Of a stretch of DNA of 64,000 nt, positions 37,367-45,873 are shown one piece after another. The position numbers were made by a program, and so were the translations under genes. Source of the DNA: Halanaerobiales bacterium. Its GTDB lineage: Bacteria > Bacillota > Halanaerobiia > Halanaerobiales > DTU029. Below the pieces are notes generated by a model that saw nothing but the letters and a program-made list of their open reading frames with translations, did no database searches and had not been told where the DNA came from. The DNA is taken from assembly GCA_029981855.1 (NCBI GenBank), contig JARRCS010000002.1, positions 1-64,000 of the forward strand, written 5' to 3'. The stretch's first letter is position 1, and every line of letters begins with the position of its first letter.

Positions 37367-38902
37367 TTAAACCCCCTCATAACTCAGCTGAAGGATATTT
37401 TTTTCACTTATCTCATCACCGCTTAAAATACCTCTAATTCTACCTTTACTCATAACTGCAACCCTGTCTGAGATCCTGATAATCTCGGACAGGTCGGATG
37501 ATATAACTATAACACCCCCATCTCTGCTTAAATCATCAATAAGACGATAAATCTCCTTCCTGGCCCCGACATCAATCCCGGTTGTAGGTTCATCAAAGAT
37601 AAAGACCGTTCTATCCTTGAGCAGCCACTTGCCGATAACCACCTTCTGCTGATTTCCACCACTTAAGTACTTAACCCGGATAACCGGTGAAGGTGTTTTA
37701 ATATCCAGTTCATCAACCAGTCCCCGGGTAGCCTTTCTCTCCTTGCCTTTATCGATCTTATTAAGCAAAGGGAATCTTAAAAATTGGCCAAGATTTGGCA
37801 GGGAGAGATTCTCACTGACTGTCATGTCTAGCACCAGTCCCTCTTCCCTGCGGTCTTCGGGTATTAAAATCAGACCATTTTCGATCATTGCTGCTGGATT
37901 AGGTCGCTCAATTCTCCGGCCTTTAAGGATTATCTCACCCTGCTCAATTTCTTCCAGCCCGAAGATTGCCTTCATCGTGTCCGTCCTCCCGGCACCGGTG
38001 AGACCGTAAAAACCTAACACCTCACCGGAATTAAGCGTAAAACTTATATTCTCAAATCCCCTTCCCTTAAGATTCTTTACCTCAAGGATTACCCCATGGG
38101 AACTCTTACTTTTAGCCCTAGCTAATATTTTAGCCTTAGCTGGATTTTTAGCTTCATTGGTATGACGGTTAAAGGCCTTTCCTTCTGTCATTAAATTTAT
38201 TAGTTCCTCCTTATCAATCTCATTAATACTTTTATCAGCAACCTTTCTGCCGTCTTTAAGGACCGTAACCGAGTCAGCAATTGCAAAAATCTCCTCCAGA
38301 CGATGAGAAATATAGATAATACCTATTCCTCTCTCTTTAATCTCTTCCAGATTCCTGAAAAGCTCCCTTACCTCTTTATCTGTAAGGGCTGCGGTCGGTT
38401 CATCAAGGACCAGGAGTTTCGTTTCCATCATAAAGGCCTTGAGAATAGCTACCAGCCACTTATCGGGTGTCGATAACCTGGAAACGGGAGAATAAATATC
38501 CAGCGTAAAGTTGAAATGCCCCATCAACTCTTTCACCCTTTTCTGCATCCTGTCTCTGGCAAAACGAAACCCCCTTCTGGGATAGCCAAATCCGAGCCAG
38601 ATATTCTCAACAGCATTAAAATAGGGGACCAGATTAAGATCCTGGTGGATAAAGGCAAGGCCTGCTTCCCTCGCCTGGTGGGGGGAATTCAAATTTAACC
38701 TCTCACCATTAAAATAGATCTCCCCCCTATCTGCCTGATAAATTCCGGCCAGGATCTTGATCAAGGTGGATTTACCAGCCCCGTTCTCACCTACCAGAGC
38801 TTTAATCTCCCCTCTATTCAGGGTAAAATCTACCCCGGAAAGGGCCCTGACTCCGGGAAAGGTTTTATCTATCTGCTCCATCCTTAAGAGTGTATCAGCC
38901 AT
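37367..38902 (-). CDS. Sugar ABC transporter, dual ATP-binding protein (RbsA/XylG family)
   Basis: About 511 residues containing two fused ABC domains. First: VGENGAGKSTLIKIL (Walker A), LSTPDKWLVAILKAF (an altered signature) and LLVLDEPTAALTD (Walker B). Second: FYGLTGAGRTDTMKAIFG (degenerate Walker A), VKYLSGGNQQKVVIGKWL (signature) and FIFDEPTTGIDVGAR. Degenerate halves are typical of this family. ATG 38902 follows GGGAGGT by 10 bases. Operon order is binding protein, ATPase, permease, kinase. Confidence 0.93.
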   Translation of the reverse strand: MADTLLRMEQIDKTFPGVRALSGVDFTLNRGEIKALVGENGAGKSTLIKILAGIYQADRGEIYFNGERLNLNSPHQAREAGLAFIHQDLNLVPYFNAVENIWLGFGYPRRGFRFARDRMQKRVKELMGHFNFTLDIYSPVSRLSTPDKWLVAILKAFMMETKLLVLDEPTAALTDKEVRELFRNLEEIKERGIGIIYISHRLEEIFAIADSVTVLKDGRKVADKSINEIDKEELINLMTEGKAFNRHTNEAKNPAKAKILARAKSKSSHGVILEVKNLKGRGFENISFTLNSGEVLGFYGLTGAGRTDTMKAIFGLEEIEQGEIILKGRRIERPNPAAMIENGLILIPEDRREEGLVLDMTVSENLSLPNLGQFLRFPLLNKIDKGKERKATRGLVDELDIKTPSPVIRVKYLSGGNQQKVVIGKWLLKDRTVFIFDEPTTGIDVGARKEIYRLIDDLSRDGGVIVISSDLSEIIRISDRVAVMSKGRIRGILSGDEISEKNILQLSYEGV

Positions 38903-38949
38903 TCGGTCACTACCTCCCTTTCCACAAAACAAAGCAACCAGGTCAGAAA

Positions 38950-38979
38950 CAGGTTAGCTATATCTAAATAGCTAACCTG
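38950..38979 (-). terminator. Hairpin between the binding-protein and ATPase genes
   Basis: A perfect 12-bp stem CAGGTTAGCTAT / ATAGCTAACCTG with a 6-base loop. There is no long U-tract, so it may act as a partial terminator or 3' mRNA stabiliser, the usual way to make binding protein in excess of membrane parts. Confidence 0.5.
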
Positions 38980-39004
38980 TCTTCAATCACTAAAACCTGA
39001 AAAA

Positions 39005-39057
39005 TTAATGTCTCACTATCGTTCGGTAACCTAATATACTTTAATAGTAACTGCAAT
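39005..39057 (+). repeat. Dispersed palindromic repeat, copy 7 (left-end fragment)
   Basis: ATGTCTCACTATCGTTCGGTAAC and AATAGTAACTGCAATT match the left flank and the first bases of the core of the family; the rest is lost. It lies between the two hairpins of the ABC operon gap. Confidence 0.5.
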
Positions 39058-39058
39058 T

Positions 39059-39114
39059 AAAAATTACGACATCGCTCAATGCGCAAGTGTCTAAACCATC
39101 ATTGCGTAATTTAA
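39059..39114 (-). terminator. Hairpin at the end of the sugar-binding-protein gene
   Basis: AAATTACG / CGTAATTT outer stem and CAATG / CATTG inner pairing on the minus strand, followed by TTTTTAATTG. It overlaps the stop codon region of the binding-protein gene and could be a leaky terminator. Confidence 0.5.
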
Positions 39115-40031
39115 TTATTTAAATACTTATCCACATTATCCCTGGTAATTAATACACTGGGAGCATAAATTATCCTGTCAGTTACCTCTTTACCAGCAAA
39201 AACCTTTTTTATCTGGTCAACCAGGATTTTACCCATCGCTTCAAAATCCTGTTTAACGGTAGCTATGATGGGAGAACCCTTTTTAATCATCTCCAGGGCC
39301 TGGGATGTACCGTCTATGCCTACAACAACAATCTTATCTTCCAGCCCTGCCTGTTGAATGGCCAGGGCAGCCCCGATTGCCGGTTCATCCCAGGCGGCCC
39401 AGACCGCATCAATATCGGGATTAGCTAATAAAATCGACTGCATGGCCTTCCGGGCATCTTCAATCGGACCGGGCACCTGGACAAAGTGTTCCGCTACTAC
39501 CTCAATATCATCCCTGGAAGCGGCGATAGCATCAAAAACCACTTCCCGTTTATAGACCCCAGGATGAGCGGAATGATATAATTTAACTACCTTTCCCTGT
39601 TTAATTTTATTGAAAAGATATGAGGTATTTTGGGCGGCCAGAACGTAATTATTTGAGGTTACATTACACTCTATCCCCGGGATATAACCGGCATCTCCGC
39701 CAAACACCGGTATACCGGCTTCATTGGCCATTTTGATCTGTTTTTTTAGCTGGTTAGGGTCACCCATTCCCATAACAATAGCATCTACACCCTGAGCGAT
39801 AACATCTTCATAGCGGTTAGCCAGGGCATTAAAGTCTCCCTTAGTATCAATTACCGTAACATGCCAGCCATTGGCCTCTGCCTCAGCCTTAAAGGACTGA
39901 ATCATTTTATTGGTGGTTACCGATGCCAGATAGGGTGTTAAAACCGCTATCTCCTTAGTTGCTGCTAAGCCTGCCACCGATACTGTAGAAATAAGAGATA
40001 AAACCATTATTAAAATTAACATCTTCTTCAA
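39111..40031 (-). CDS. Sugar ABC transporter substrate-binding protein
   Basis: About 306 residues. An N-terminal signal peptide (KKMLILIMVLSLISTVSVAGLAA) has no lipobox Cys. The mature part is a periplasmic-binding-protein type I fold: YLASVTTNKMIQSFKAEAEANGW, VIAQGVDAIVMG (about 80), AWAAWDEPAIGAALAI-like (about 214) and VVVGIDGTSQALEMI. This belongs to the RbsB/XylF group; the sugar is unknown. Start TTG 40031 is 8 bases after AGGGAG; a GTG at 40040 overlaps the Shine-Dalgarno sequence. First gene of the operon. Confidence 0.88.
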   Translation of the reverse strand: MKKMLILIMVLSLISTVSVAGLAATKEIAVLTPYLASVTTNKMIQSFKAEAEANGWHVTVIDTKGDFNALANRYEDVIAQGVDAIVMGMGDPNQLKKQIKMANEAGIPVFGGDAGYIPGIECNVTSNNYVLAAQNTSYLFNKIKQGKVVKLYHSAHPGVYKREVVFDAIAASRDDIEVVAEHFVQVPGPIEDARKAMQSILLANPDIDAVWAAWDEPAIGAALAIQQAGLEDKIVVVGIDGTSQALEMIKKGSPIIATVKQDFEAMGKILVDQIKKVFAGKEVTDRIIYAPSVLITRDNVDKYLNN

Positions 40032-40106
40032 TTTAATCACTCCCTGATTCTTTTTTTTTTAATAAAAGTAATTAGAATACATAACACTCCCATTAGATGA
40101 ACAAAT

Positions 40107-40172
40107 TGGCCTCATTATAGTTCGGCAATAACTGCAAATAGATGTTGGAGAGATGTTTGGAAATTTTTATAA
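40107..40172 (+). repeat. Dispersed palindromic repeat, copy 8 (left form)
   Basis: GCCTCATTATAGTTCGGCAAT then AACTGCAAATAGATGTTGG and AGAGATGTTTGGAAATTTTTAT. The right arm is missing. The end abuts the trpA stop codon. Confidence 0.8.
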
Positions 40173-40952
40173 CTATAAAGCTGCCTTAAGGCTTTTAATA
40201 AAGGAAGCCACTTCTGTTAACATCTGCTCGGGATTATCGTTATACCGGGCAATTATCTTGATTAAGGCACTGCCGATAATTACCCCGTCAACAAATTCTC
40301 TCACCTCCCTTACCTTATCCGGCCCATCTATCCCAAAACCCAGGGCGAGGGGAATATTTGCATACTGCCGAACCCTTTCTAAGTAACTCTTGATCTCCTG
40401 CAGAGGACCCTTCCTGTCCCCGGTAACCCCCAAGAGAGATACACAGTAAAGAAAACCACTGCTCCTTTTGGCGATCTCCTTTAACCTGCACTCGGAGGTA
40501 ACCGGTGTAGTCATTAATATACCCACAAGACCCTTACATTTAAGTCTCTGATAAAAGTCCTCATCTTGGTCAAAAGGCAGGTCAGGAAGAATTACTCCGG
40601 ATAACCCGACCTTGATTGCATCCTCTATAAAGCGCTCTTTTCCATACTGTAAAATACAATTATAATAGCCCATCAGGAGAAGCGGACTCTTTAAATGGCC
40701 TTTAAGTCTAAGTAGCATCTCCATTATCCCCGCCAGGGTTGTTCCGCTTTTTAAGGCCCTCTGGCCAGCAGCCTGGATAACCGGCCCATCGGCTAAAGGA
40801 TCGGAATATGGAACACCAACCTCAATTATATCTGCCCCTGACTTATCCAGGGTAAGTAGGAGTTCTTCGGTTGTTTTAAGGTCCGGATCCCCGGCCGTAA
40901 TATACGGTATTAATGCCTTTCTATCGCTGAAAACCTGCTCAACCCTGTTCAA
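40173..40952 (-). CDS. trpA: Tryptophan synthase alpha chain
   Basis: Cleaves indole-3-glycerol phosphate to indole, channelled to TrpB. About 259 residues. Catalytic Glu is in [21 protein letters not shown] and Asp in [15 protein letters not shown]; the phosphate site is [14 protein letters not shown] prefer TTG 40952 (NRVEQVFSD), 9 bases after AAGGAG, because the ATG at 40961 directly abuts that site. It overlaps the trpB end. A dispersed repeat begins at its stop. Confidence 0.96.
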   Translation of the reverse strand: MNRVEQVFSDRKALIPYITAGDPDLKTTEELLLTLDKSGADIIEVGVPYSDPLADGPVIQAAGQRALKSGTTLAGIMEMLLRLKGHLKSPLLLMGYYNCILQYGKERFIEDAIKVGLSGVILPDLPFDQDEDFYQRLKCKGLVGILMTTPVTSECRLKEIAKRSSGFLYCVSLLGVTGDRKGPLQEIKSYLERVRQYANIPLALGFGIDGPDKVREVREFVDGVIIGSALIKIIARYNDNPEQMLTEVASFIKSLKAAL

Positions 40953-42150
40953 TAGACTCATCTCCTTTATATTTAAGTACTGAATTTACATCCTTATCAC
41001 CGCGCCCGGATAGATTGATAACTACTACTTCTTCCTTAGAGAGTTCTGGTACCAATTTTAAGGCATAGGCCAGGGCATGAGAGCTTTCCAGGGCGGGGAT
41101 AATCCCCTCAATTTTGGTCAGCAGTTCAAAGGCAGCCACGGCTTCCTCATCAGTTACCGACTGGTAATCAACCCGTTTGATCTCATGGAGGTAACTGTGC
41201 TCGGGACCGACCCCGGGGTAATCCAGACCAGCTGAGATTGAGTGAGCCTCCAGGATCTGCCCATCCTCATCCTGCAGCAAATAGGATTTGCTTCCGTGAA
41301 GTGTGCCGATTTTACCCTGAGTGAGGGTAGCCGCATGTTTACCCATATTGATACCCCTGCCTGCTGCCTCAACACCGATTAATTTTACTTCCTTATCTTC
41401 AAGCAAGGGGTAGAAGATACCCATGGCATTACTTCCGCCACCAACACAGGCAATAACATAGTCTGGCAGCCGCCCCTCCTTTTCCCTGATCTGGACCTTC
41501 ATTTCATCGCCGATAATTCTCTGAAAATCCCGGACGATAGTCGGGTAGGGATGGGGACCAACCACCGAACCAATAATATAGTGGGTATCTTCCACATTGG
41601 TAACCCAGTCCCTGATGGCTTCATTGGTTGCATCTTTCAGGGTCTGGCTTCCTGAATATACCGGAATCACCTCTGCGCCCAGCAGTTTCATTTTAAAAAC
41701 ATTTAAGGCCTGACGCTCGATATCCTTTGCCCCCATATAGACACAGCATTTTAATCCAAATTTAGCAGCCGCTGTAGCGGTGGCAACACCATGCTGTCCT
41801 GCTCCGGTTTCAGCAATAATTCTCTTCTTTCCCATCTTAACCGCCAGCAAAATCTGCCCCAGAGTATTATTAATCTTGTGGGCCCCGGTATGATTCAGGT
41901 CCTCCCTTTTTAGATAAACCCTGGCCCCATCCAGGTAGGAAGTCAACTGGTCGGCAAAATAAAGAGGGGTAGGCCGTCCGCTATATTCCTTTAGTAGCTG
42001 GTCAAGTTCGGCTTTAAAATCCGGATCTGTACTTAAATTTGTATAAACCTCCTCCAGTTCCTCTAAAGCTGGTATTAAAGTCTCCGGAACAAAACGACCG
42101 CCAAACTCACCGAAATACCCCCTCTTTTTAGCAGAAAAAATATTATCCAT
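40939..42150 (-). CDS. trpB: Tryptophan synthase beta chain
   Basis: PLP enzyme joining indole and serine. About 403 residues from ATG 42150. [18 protein letters not shown] near the start, the PLP lysine in [18 protein letters not shown], and the phosphate-cup glycines [12 protein letters not shown] 42150 follows AGGAG by 8 bases. An alternative ATG at 42201 overlaps the trpF stop (ATGA) and follows AAGGAG by 5 bases, adding 17 residues; both may be used. Confidence 0.96.
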   Translation of the reverse strand: MDNIFSAKKRGYFGEFGGRFVPETLIPALEELEEVYTNLSTDPDFKAELDQLLKEYSGRPTPLYFADQLTSYLDGARVYLKREDLNHTGAHKINNTLGQILLAVKMGKKRIIAETGAGQHGVATATAAAKFGLKCCVYMGAKDIERQALNVFKMKLLGAEVIPVYSGSQTLKDATNEAIRDWVTNVEDTHYIIGSVVGPHPYPTIVRDFQRIIGDEMKVQIREKEGRLPDYVIACVGGGSNAMGIFYPLLEDKEVKLIGVEAAGRGINMGKHAATLTQGKIGTLHGSKSYLLQDEDGQILEAHSISAGLDYPGVGPEHSYLHEIKRVDYQSVTDEEAVAAFELLTKIEGIIPALESSHALAYALKLVPELSKEEVVVINLSGRGDKDVNSVLKYKGDESIEQG

Positions 42151-42197
42151 TTTTTCAGCTCCTAAAGAACTCTCAGTTAAATTGATATAACTCTCCA

Positions 42198-42833
42198 TCA
42201 TCCGGTCTCCTTTCCGTAGTTTAATTGAAACTCCCTTATTTCCCTGATAGCTTTATTAAGTAAATCCGGATCTTTAACTCCGGGTGAGCTCTCAACCTTA
42301 CTGTTCAAATCTATCCCGGCCATCTTTATCCGCTTTAGAGCAGTCCCTATATTTTCTGGACCCAACCCACCGGCCAGAATGAAGGGCTTATTGATCTTTA
42401 GTCCCTTAAGCAGTTCCCAGTCAAAGGAGAGGCCGGTTCCCCCCTTTTTACTACTGCTTTTACTATCAAAGAGAAAATAATCTGCAGCATCATACTTCTT
42501 AAGCAGGGTAAAATCATCCCGGGAAGAGATACTGAAAGCCTTAATAGTCTTTAAAGGGGTTCCGGCAATTACTTCCGGTTCCTCTTCTCCATGAAACTGG
42601 ATATAATCGAAAAGGCCGCTAGTAATTATCTCTTTTAGTTCCCTTTTATCAGGATTAACCACTACAGCAACCCTCTGGATAAAGGGGGGAAGATCGACGG
42701 TTAAAACCCTTACATCAGCCAGGCTGACCTGTCTGGGGCTTGGGGCCAGGATAAACCCCAGGGCATTAACCCCCAGCCGGCAAGCAAGCATTATATCCTC
42801 CCTTCGGGTTAACCCACAAAGTTTTATCTGCAT
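42198..42833 (-). CDS. trpF: Phosphoribosylanthranilate isomerase
   Basis: Third step after anthranilate in tryptophan synthesis. About 211 residues, TIM barrel. Catalytic Cys in [14 protein letters not shown] at the start, and catalytic Asp in [18 protein letters not shown] near the end; [10 protein letters not shown] and [11 protein letters not shown] lie between. ATG 42833 follows GGGGAGGT; a longer frame to 42872 has no such site. Confidence 0.95.
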   Translation of the reverse strand: MQIKLCGLTRREDIMLACRLGVNALGFILAPSPRQVSLADVRVLTVDLPPFIQRVAVVVNPDKRELKEIITSGLFDYIQFHGEEEPEVIAGTPLKTIKAFSISSRDDFTLLKKYDAADYFLFDSKSSSKKGGTGLSFDWELLKGLKINKPFILAGGLGPENIGTALKRIKMAGIDLNSKVESSPGVKDPDLLNKAIREIREFQLNYGKETG

Positions 42834-42911
42834 GGAAGTTACCTCCCCCTGTTTGGAACAAATTGCCTTCACAAAACCTTCAACAATGTATGACCTAAGT
42901 ACCTCTTCAGG

Positions 42912-43658
42912 TTATTTACAGGAAAAAAGCTCTTTAATCTTTGCTACCGGGTCTTCGGCTCTCATCAGGGATTCACCGATTAAAACCCCGTTAATCCCCA
43001 GTTTTTTCAAGTATTCAATGTCGTTCCGTGTCTTGATACCGCTCTCTGAGACAAGGTAATATTTATCTTTAAGGTTCATCCTGACCAGTTCATTGACGAT
43101 TCTCTCCGTCGTTGAGAGCTCTACCGTAAAATCCTGTAGATCCCGGTTATTAATCCCGATAATCCGGGCTCCGCTCGTCAGGGCCTTTTTTAAATCATTA
43201 AGATTATGAACTTCTACCAGAGCCTCCATCCCCAGAGAGTGGGCAGTATCAAGTAGGTTCCGCAACTTAACTTCCTCCAGAATGGCAGCAATCAGTAAGA
43301 TAACATCTGCCCCAAGAAAGAAACTCTCATATACCTGAAGGGAATCGATAATAAAGTCCTTTCTTAAAATGGGAAGCCGGGTTTTCTTCCTCAATCTCCG
43401 TAAAATCTCTTTACTCCCCTGAAAAAATTTCTTATCTGTTAGGATGGAGATGGCATCAGTCCCCCCTTTTAAATAAGCCTTTAGCTGCAATACGGGATCA
43501 AAGTCCGGTTTGATAATCCCCTTACTAGGTGAAGCCTTCTTGATTTCGGCAATTAAGGTTATAGTTTCCTCTGTAAGTTTTGATATTAAAGAATTGCGGG
43601 GTTTCTTTATCTGTTCGACCTCAATCTTTTTCTCCGCTACTATCTTATCTAAAATCAT
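42912..43658 (-). CDS. trpC: Indole-3-glycerol phosphate synthase
   Basis: Decarboxylative ring closure giving indole-3-glycerol phosphate. 248 residues. LDKIVAEKKIEVEQIK, IAEIKKASPSKGII (catalytic Lys and phosphate site, about 37-50), ILRKDFIIDSLQVYES, GINNRDLQDFTVELSTT and LVSESGIKTRNDIEYL are all conserved. The ATG has no ordinary Shine-Dalgarno sequence next to it; GGGAGGAG lies upstream of a hairpin that could fold it to the right distance. Confidence 0.96.
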   Translation of the reverse strand: MILDKIVAEKKIEVEQIKKPRNSLISKLTEETITLIAEIKKASPSKGIIKPDFDPVLQLKAYLKGGTDAISILTDKKFFQGSKEILRRLRKKTRLPILRKDFIIDSLQVYESFFLGADVILLIAAILEEVKLRNLLDTAHSLGMEALVEVHNLNDLKKALTSGARIIGINNRDLQDFTVELSTTERIVNELVRMNLKDKYYLVSESGIKTRNDIEYLKKLGINGVLIGESLMRAEDPVAKIKELFSCK

Positions 43659-43665
43659 AAAGACT

Positions 43666-43707
43666 AAACCGCATCTTTAATCAAGATGGTAAGCGGTTTC
43701 TCCTCCC
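43666..43707 (-). promoter_or_regulatory. Hairpin separating the trpC Shine-Dalgarno from its start codon
   Basis: On the minus strand GGGAGGAG (about 43700-43707) is followed directly by AAACCG...CATCTT-loop-AAGATG...CGGTTT (12 pairs with a 5-base bulge). AGTCTTT and then the ATG follow. If folded, the effective spacing becomes about 7 bases. There is no U-tract, so a terminator is less likely. Confidence 0.5.
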
Positions 43708-43772
43708 TTCTGCACCCATTTCCTTGATGAATTACCCACCTAATATGCTTTAGATTTTGACCTGGAGAAAGT

Positions 43773-44798
43773 TTATGCCGATAATCCCCGGGAATTAGTA
43801 AATTCAATCAGCTCGGTTAACTTTTGATAGGCCTTCCCGCTATCAATTATTTCTGCGGCAAGGCCGACACCCTCCTGCCAGTTCTCTACCAGCCCGGTAA
43901 CAATAAAGGCTGCCGCCGCATTAAAGAGAACCACATCCCTTTTCGGGCCCGCTTTACCCCTTAAAATATCCAGGATAATCTCTTTATTCTCCTCAGGGGT
44001 TCCGCCAGTTAGCTCCTTGAGCCCGGCCCTCGGCAGATTGGCTTCCTCGGGGTAGACAACCAGCTCTTCAATCTTCCCATCATGTAAATAGGCTACATAA
44101 TTGGCCCCGGTTAGGGAGAATTCATCAACTCTACCATCACCGTTTACAACCATAGCCCCGCTAACCCCCAGGTTTTTTAGTACCTTGGTCAGAGGGAAAA
44201 CCAGTGAAGTGTCGTAGACTCCCAGTACTTGATAGTTGGCACCGGCCGGATTTGTTAGTGGTCCGAGAACATTAAAGATAGTTCTTAATCCCAGTTCTCT
44301 TCTCGGTTTTATGGCATATTTCATTGCCTGATGAAACTGGGGGGCAAAGAGAAACCCGAGATTGATCTCCTCAACACAGGCTTCCACCTCACCGGGTGAA
44401 AGGGCCAGATTGACACCAAGAGCCTCCAGCACATCAGCACTACCGCTCTTGCTTGAGACCGAACGGTTTCCGTGTTTGGCAACTGATAAACCGGCCCCGG
44501 CTAAAACAAAAGCTACGGTAGTTGAGATATTAAAGGTGCCACTACCATCACCACCGGTTCCGCAGGTATCGACGAGCTTATCTGTCCGGCCTTTAATACT
44601 AACTGCCTTCTCCCGCATTACTCGCGCTGCTCCGGTTATTTCACCGATGGTCTCCCCCTTCATCCTTAACGCCACCAGCAGACCGGCAATCTGGCTGTCC
44701 GTTGCCTTCCCTTCCATTATCGTCCTCATTACCTTCTCCATCTCCGGGATAGTTAAATCCCTTCCTGAAATAACCTTTTCCAGATAAGAATTCAGCAT
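43773..44798 (-). CDS. trpD: Anthranilate phosphoribosyltransferase
   Basis: Attaches PRPP ribose to anthranilate. 341 residues. PRPP loop DTCGTGGDGSGTFNIST (about 80), KHGNRSVSSKSGSADVLEALG (split motif at about 107), and the metal site in VVNGDGRVDEFSLTG. It is a stand-alone TrpD, not fused to TrpG. First gene of trpDCFBA; the trpE and trpG genes for the preceding step are not in the window. ATG follows GGGGG by 8 bases. Confidence 0.96.
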   Translation of the reverse strand: MLNSYLEKVISGRDLTIPEMEKVMRTIMEGKATDSQIAGLLVALRMKGETIGEITGAARVMREKAVSIKGRTDKLVDTCGTGGDGSGTFNISTTVAFVLAGAGLSVAKHGNRSVSSKSGSADVLEALGVNLALSPGEVEACVEEINLGFLFAPQFHQAMKYAIKPRRELGLRTIFNVLGPLTNPAGANYQVLGVYDTSLVFPLTKVLKNLGVSGAMVVNGDGRVDEFSLTGANYVAYLHDGKIEELVVYPEEANLPRAGLKELTGGTPEENKEIILDILRGKAGPKRDVVLFNAAAAFIVTGLVENWQEGVGLAAEIIDSGKAYQKLTELIEFTNSRGLSA

Positions 44799-44818
44799 CT
44801 TTCATTCCCCCTTCATTG

Positions 44819-44856
44819 AAAAAAAACCAGACCCATGTTTATGCATAAGCCTGGTT
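44819..44856 (-). terminator. trp leader terminator 2 (promoter-distal)
   Basis: AACCAGGCTTATG / CATGGGTCTGGTT forms a 13-pair stem with a 6-base loop, followed by eight T on the minus strand, 20 bases before trpD. The arm repeats the TAACCAGGCTTATG segment of terminator 1. Confidence 0.9.
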
Positions 44857-44922
44857 AATAAGTTAAGTAGATAAAATTGGCTTCCGACTTTAAGAAAAAA
44901 AATTACTAATAACCAAAATCAT

Positions 44923-44971
44923 AAAAAAAACCAGACTCACATTTTTATTGATGAAAAACATAAGCCTGGTT
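44923..44971 (-). terminator. trp leader terminator 1 (promoter-proximal)
   Basis: AACCAG...GCTTATGTTTTT pairs with AAAAATGTGAGT...CTGGTT, about 18 pairs with wobbles, followed by eight T on the minus strand. It shares its 5' arm with terminator 2. Confidence 0.88.
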
Positions 44972-44994
44972 ATAAGATGCGAATTAAGTACACA

Positions 44995-45045
44995 CTCATC
45001 TCATCTTTTCTTCCTCAACTAAACTAACTAACCTCGGCTCATCTA
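44995..45045 (-). promoter_or_regulatory. TRAP (MtrB)-type RNA-binding site in the trp leader
   Basis: The transcript carries nine (G/U)AG triplets. Seven begin at the promoter-proximal end (TAG GAG GAG TAG TAG TAG GAG), spaced by 2 bases with one exception of 1 base. After an 11-base gap come GAG and GAG, again 2 apart. This is the pattern bound by the 11-subunit TRAP ring. The segment AGCCGAGGTTA (45029-45039) inside it is complementary to TAACCAGGCT in both downstream terminators, giving an antiterminator that TRAP binding would block. Confidence 0.82.
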
Positions 45046-45063
45046 ATTATTCAATTTTTAAAC

Positions 45064-45092
45064 ATCATATCGTATTAATATAGATTTGTCAA
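45064..45092 (-). promoter_or_regulatory. trp operon promoter
   Basis: TTGACA (45087-45092) and TATGAT (45064-45069) on the minus strand, 17 bases apart, starting 15 bases after the stop of the metallo-hydrolase gene. The predicted RNA start (about 45057) lies just ahead of the (G/U)AG repeats. Confidence 0.85.
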
Positions 45093-45106
45093 CCCCTTAA
45101 TAAATT

Positions 45107-45856
45107 TTAACTACCTTTTTTATAGAAAATCTTCTCACCCCTGTGCTTAATTTCCGCCACCTTCACAGACGAATCCTTTAATTTTCCGGCAAATTGACCG
45201 GTAATCTGAAAATTATCTGCAAAGTGAATTGGTACAAGTAAAGACGGCTTAATCTCCCGGGCGAAATACTCCCCGGCAAGGTAATAATACTCCTCTAACC
45301 TGGGATCGACAGGGATAAAGGCTATATCTATCTTTTCTCCCCTGATCTTTTCTATCTCCCTTTTAAAGTCTGCCTCCTCCTTTTTCAGCTCCACTTCAGA
45401 AAAGCTTTTCCAGTGCCACCAGTTCAAATCCCCGGCATGGAAGATCGCCAGGTCATTCAACCGGACCAGAAAGGAGACACCCCTATCAGTCGAACCAAAG
45501 GTTTGAATATCTAAATCATCTATCCTCAGCTCTTCATCCTGGTCAAGGAAATAATATAAACCCCGATCAGGTAACTTCATGTTAATATCAGCACTAAGGA
45601 TATATTTTATGTCAGGGTTGGCCCTCTGCCATTCAAAGATAACCGGGTTAAAATGATCTCCGTGGCTATGGGAAACAAAAACACAAACCGCATCCCTGTC
45701 CTTGAAATCCTTAGCCGAAAGGACACCGCCAGAAATATCTCTTTTCCGCCCGGCTGGCTTATCCAAATAATAGTCAAAGACCAGAAAATACCTTTCTACC
45801 TCAATGGCAACCCCGCTATGGTAGAGATGAAAAATGCTTGCCTTTACCTTGCCCAT
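45107..45856 (-). CDS. Metallo-beta-lactamase-fold hydrolase (UlaG-like)
   Basis: 249 residues, cytosolic. Metal ligands are in FVSHSHGDHFNP (about 59-70) and in FHAGDLNWWHW (about 142-152), with the late His in VPIHFADN (about 219). The UlaG-like group of small MBL-fold hydrolases acts on varied phosphodiester or lactone substrates; no specific one is suggested here. It follows the ABC ATPase gene by 17 bases, so it may be cotranscribed with the exporter. Confidence 0.85.
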   Translation of the reverse strand: MGKVKASIFHLYHSGVAIEVERYFLVFDYYLDKPAGRKRDISGGVLSAKDFKDRDAVCVFVSHSHGDHFNPVIFEWQRANPDIKYILSADINMKLPDRGLYYFLDQDEELRIDDLDIQTFGSTDRGVSFLVRLNDLAIFHAGDLNWWHWKSFSEVELKKEEADFKREIEKIRGEKIDIAFIPVDPRLEEYYYLAGEYFAREIKPSLLVPIHFADNFQITGQFAGKLKDSSVKVAEIKHRGEKIFYKKGS

Positions 45857-45873
45857 AGAATCACCTCTGTAAA

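Noticed and set aside
44800-45060. T-box or ribosome-mediated leader-peptide attenuation for trp
   Set aside because: No T-box AGGGTGGNACCGCG element and no short frame with clustered Trp codons; the (G/U)AG repeats explain the leader better.
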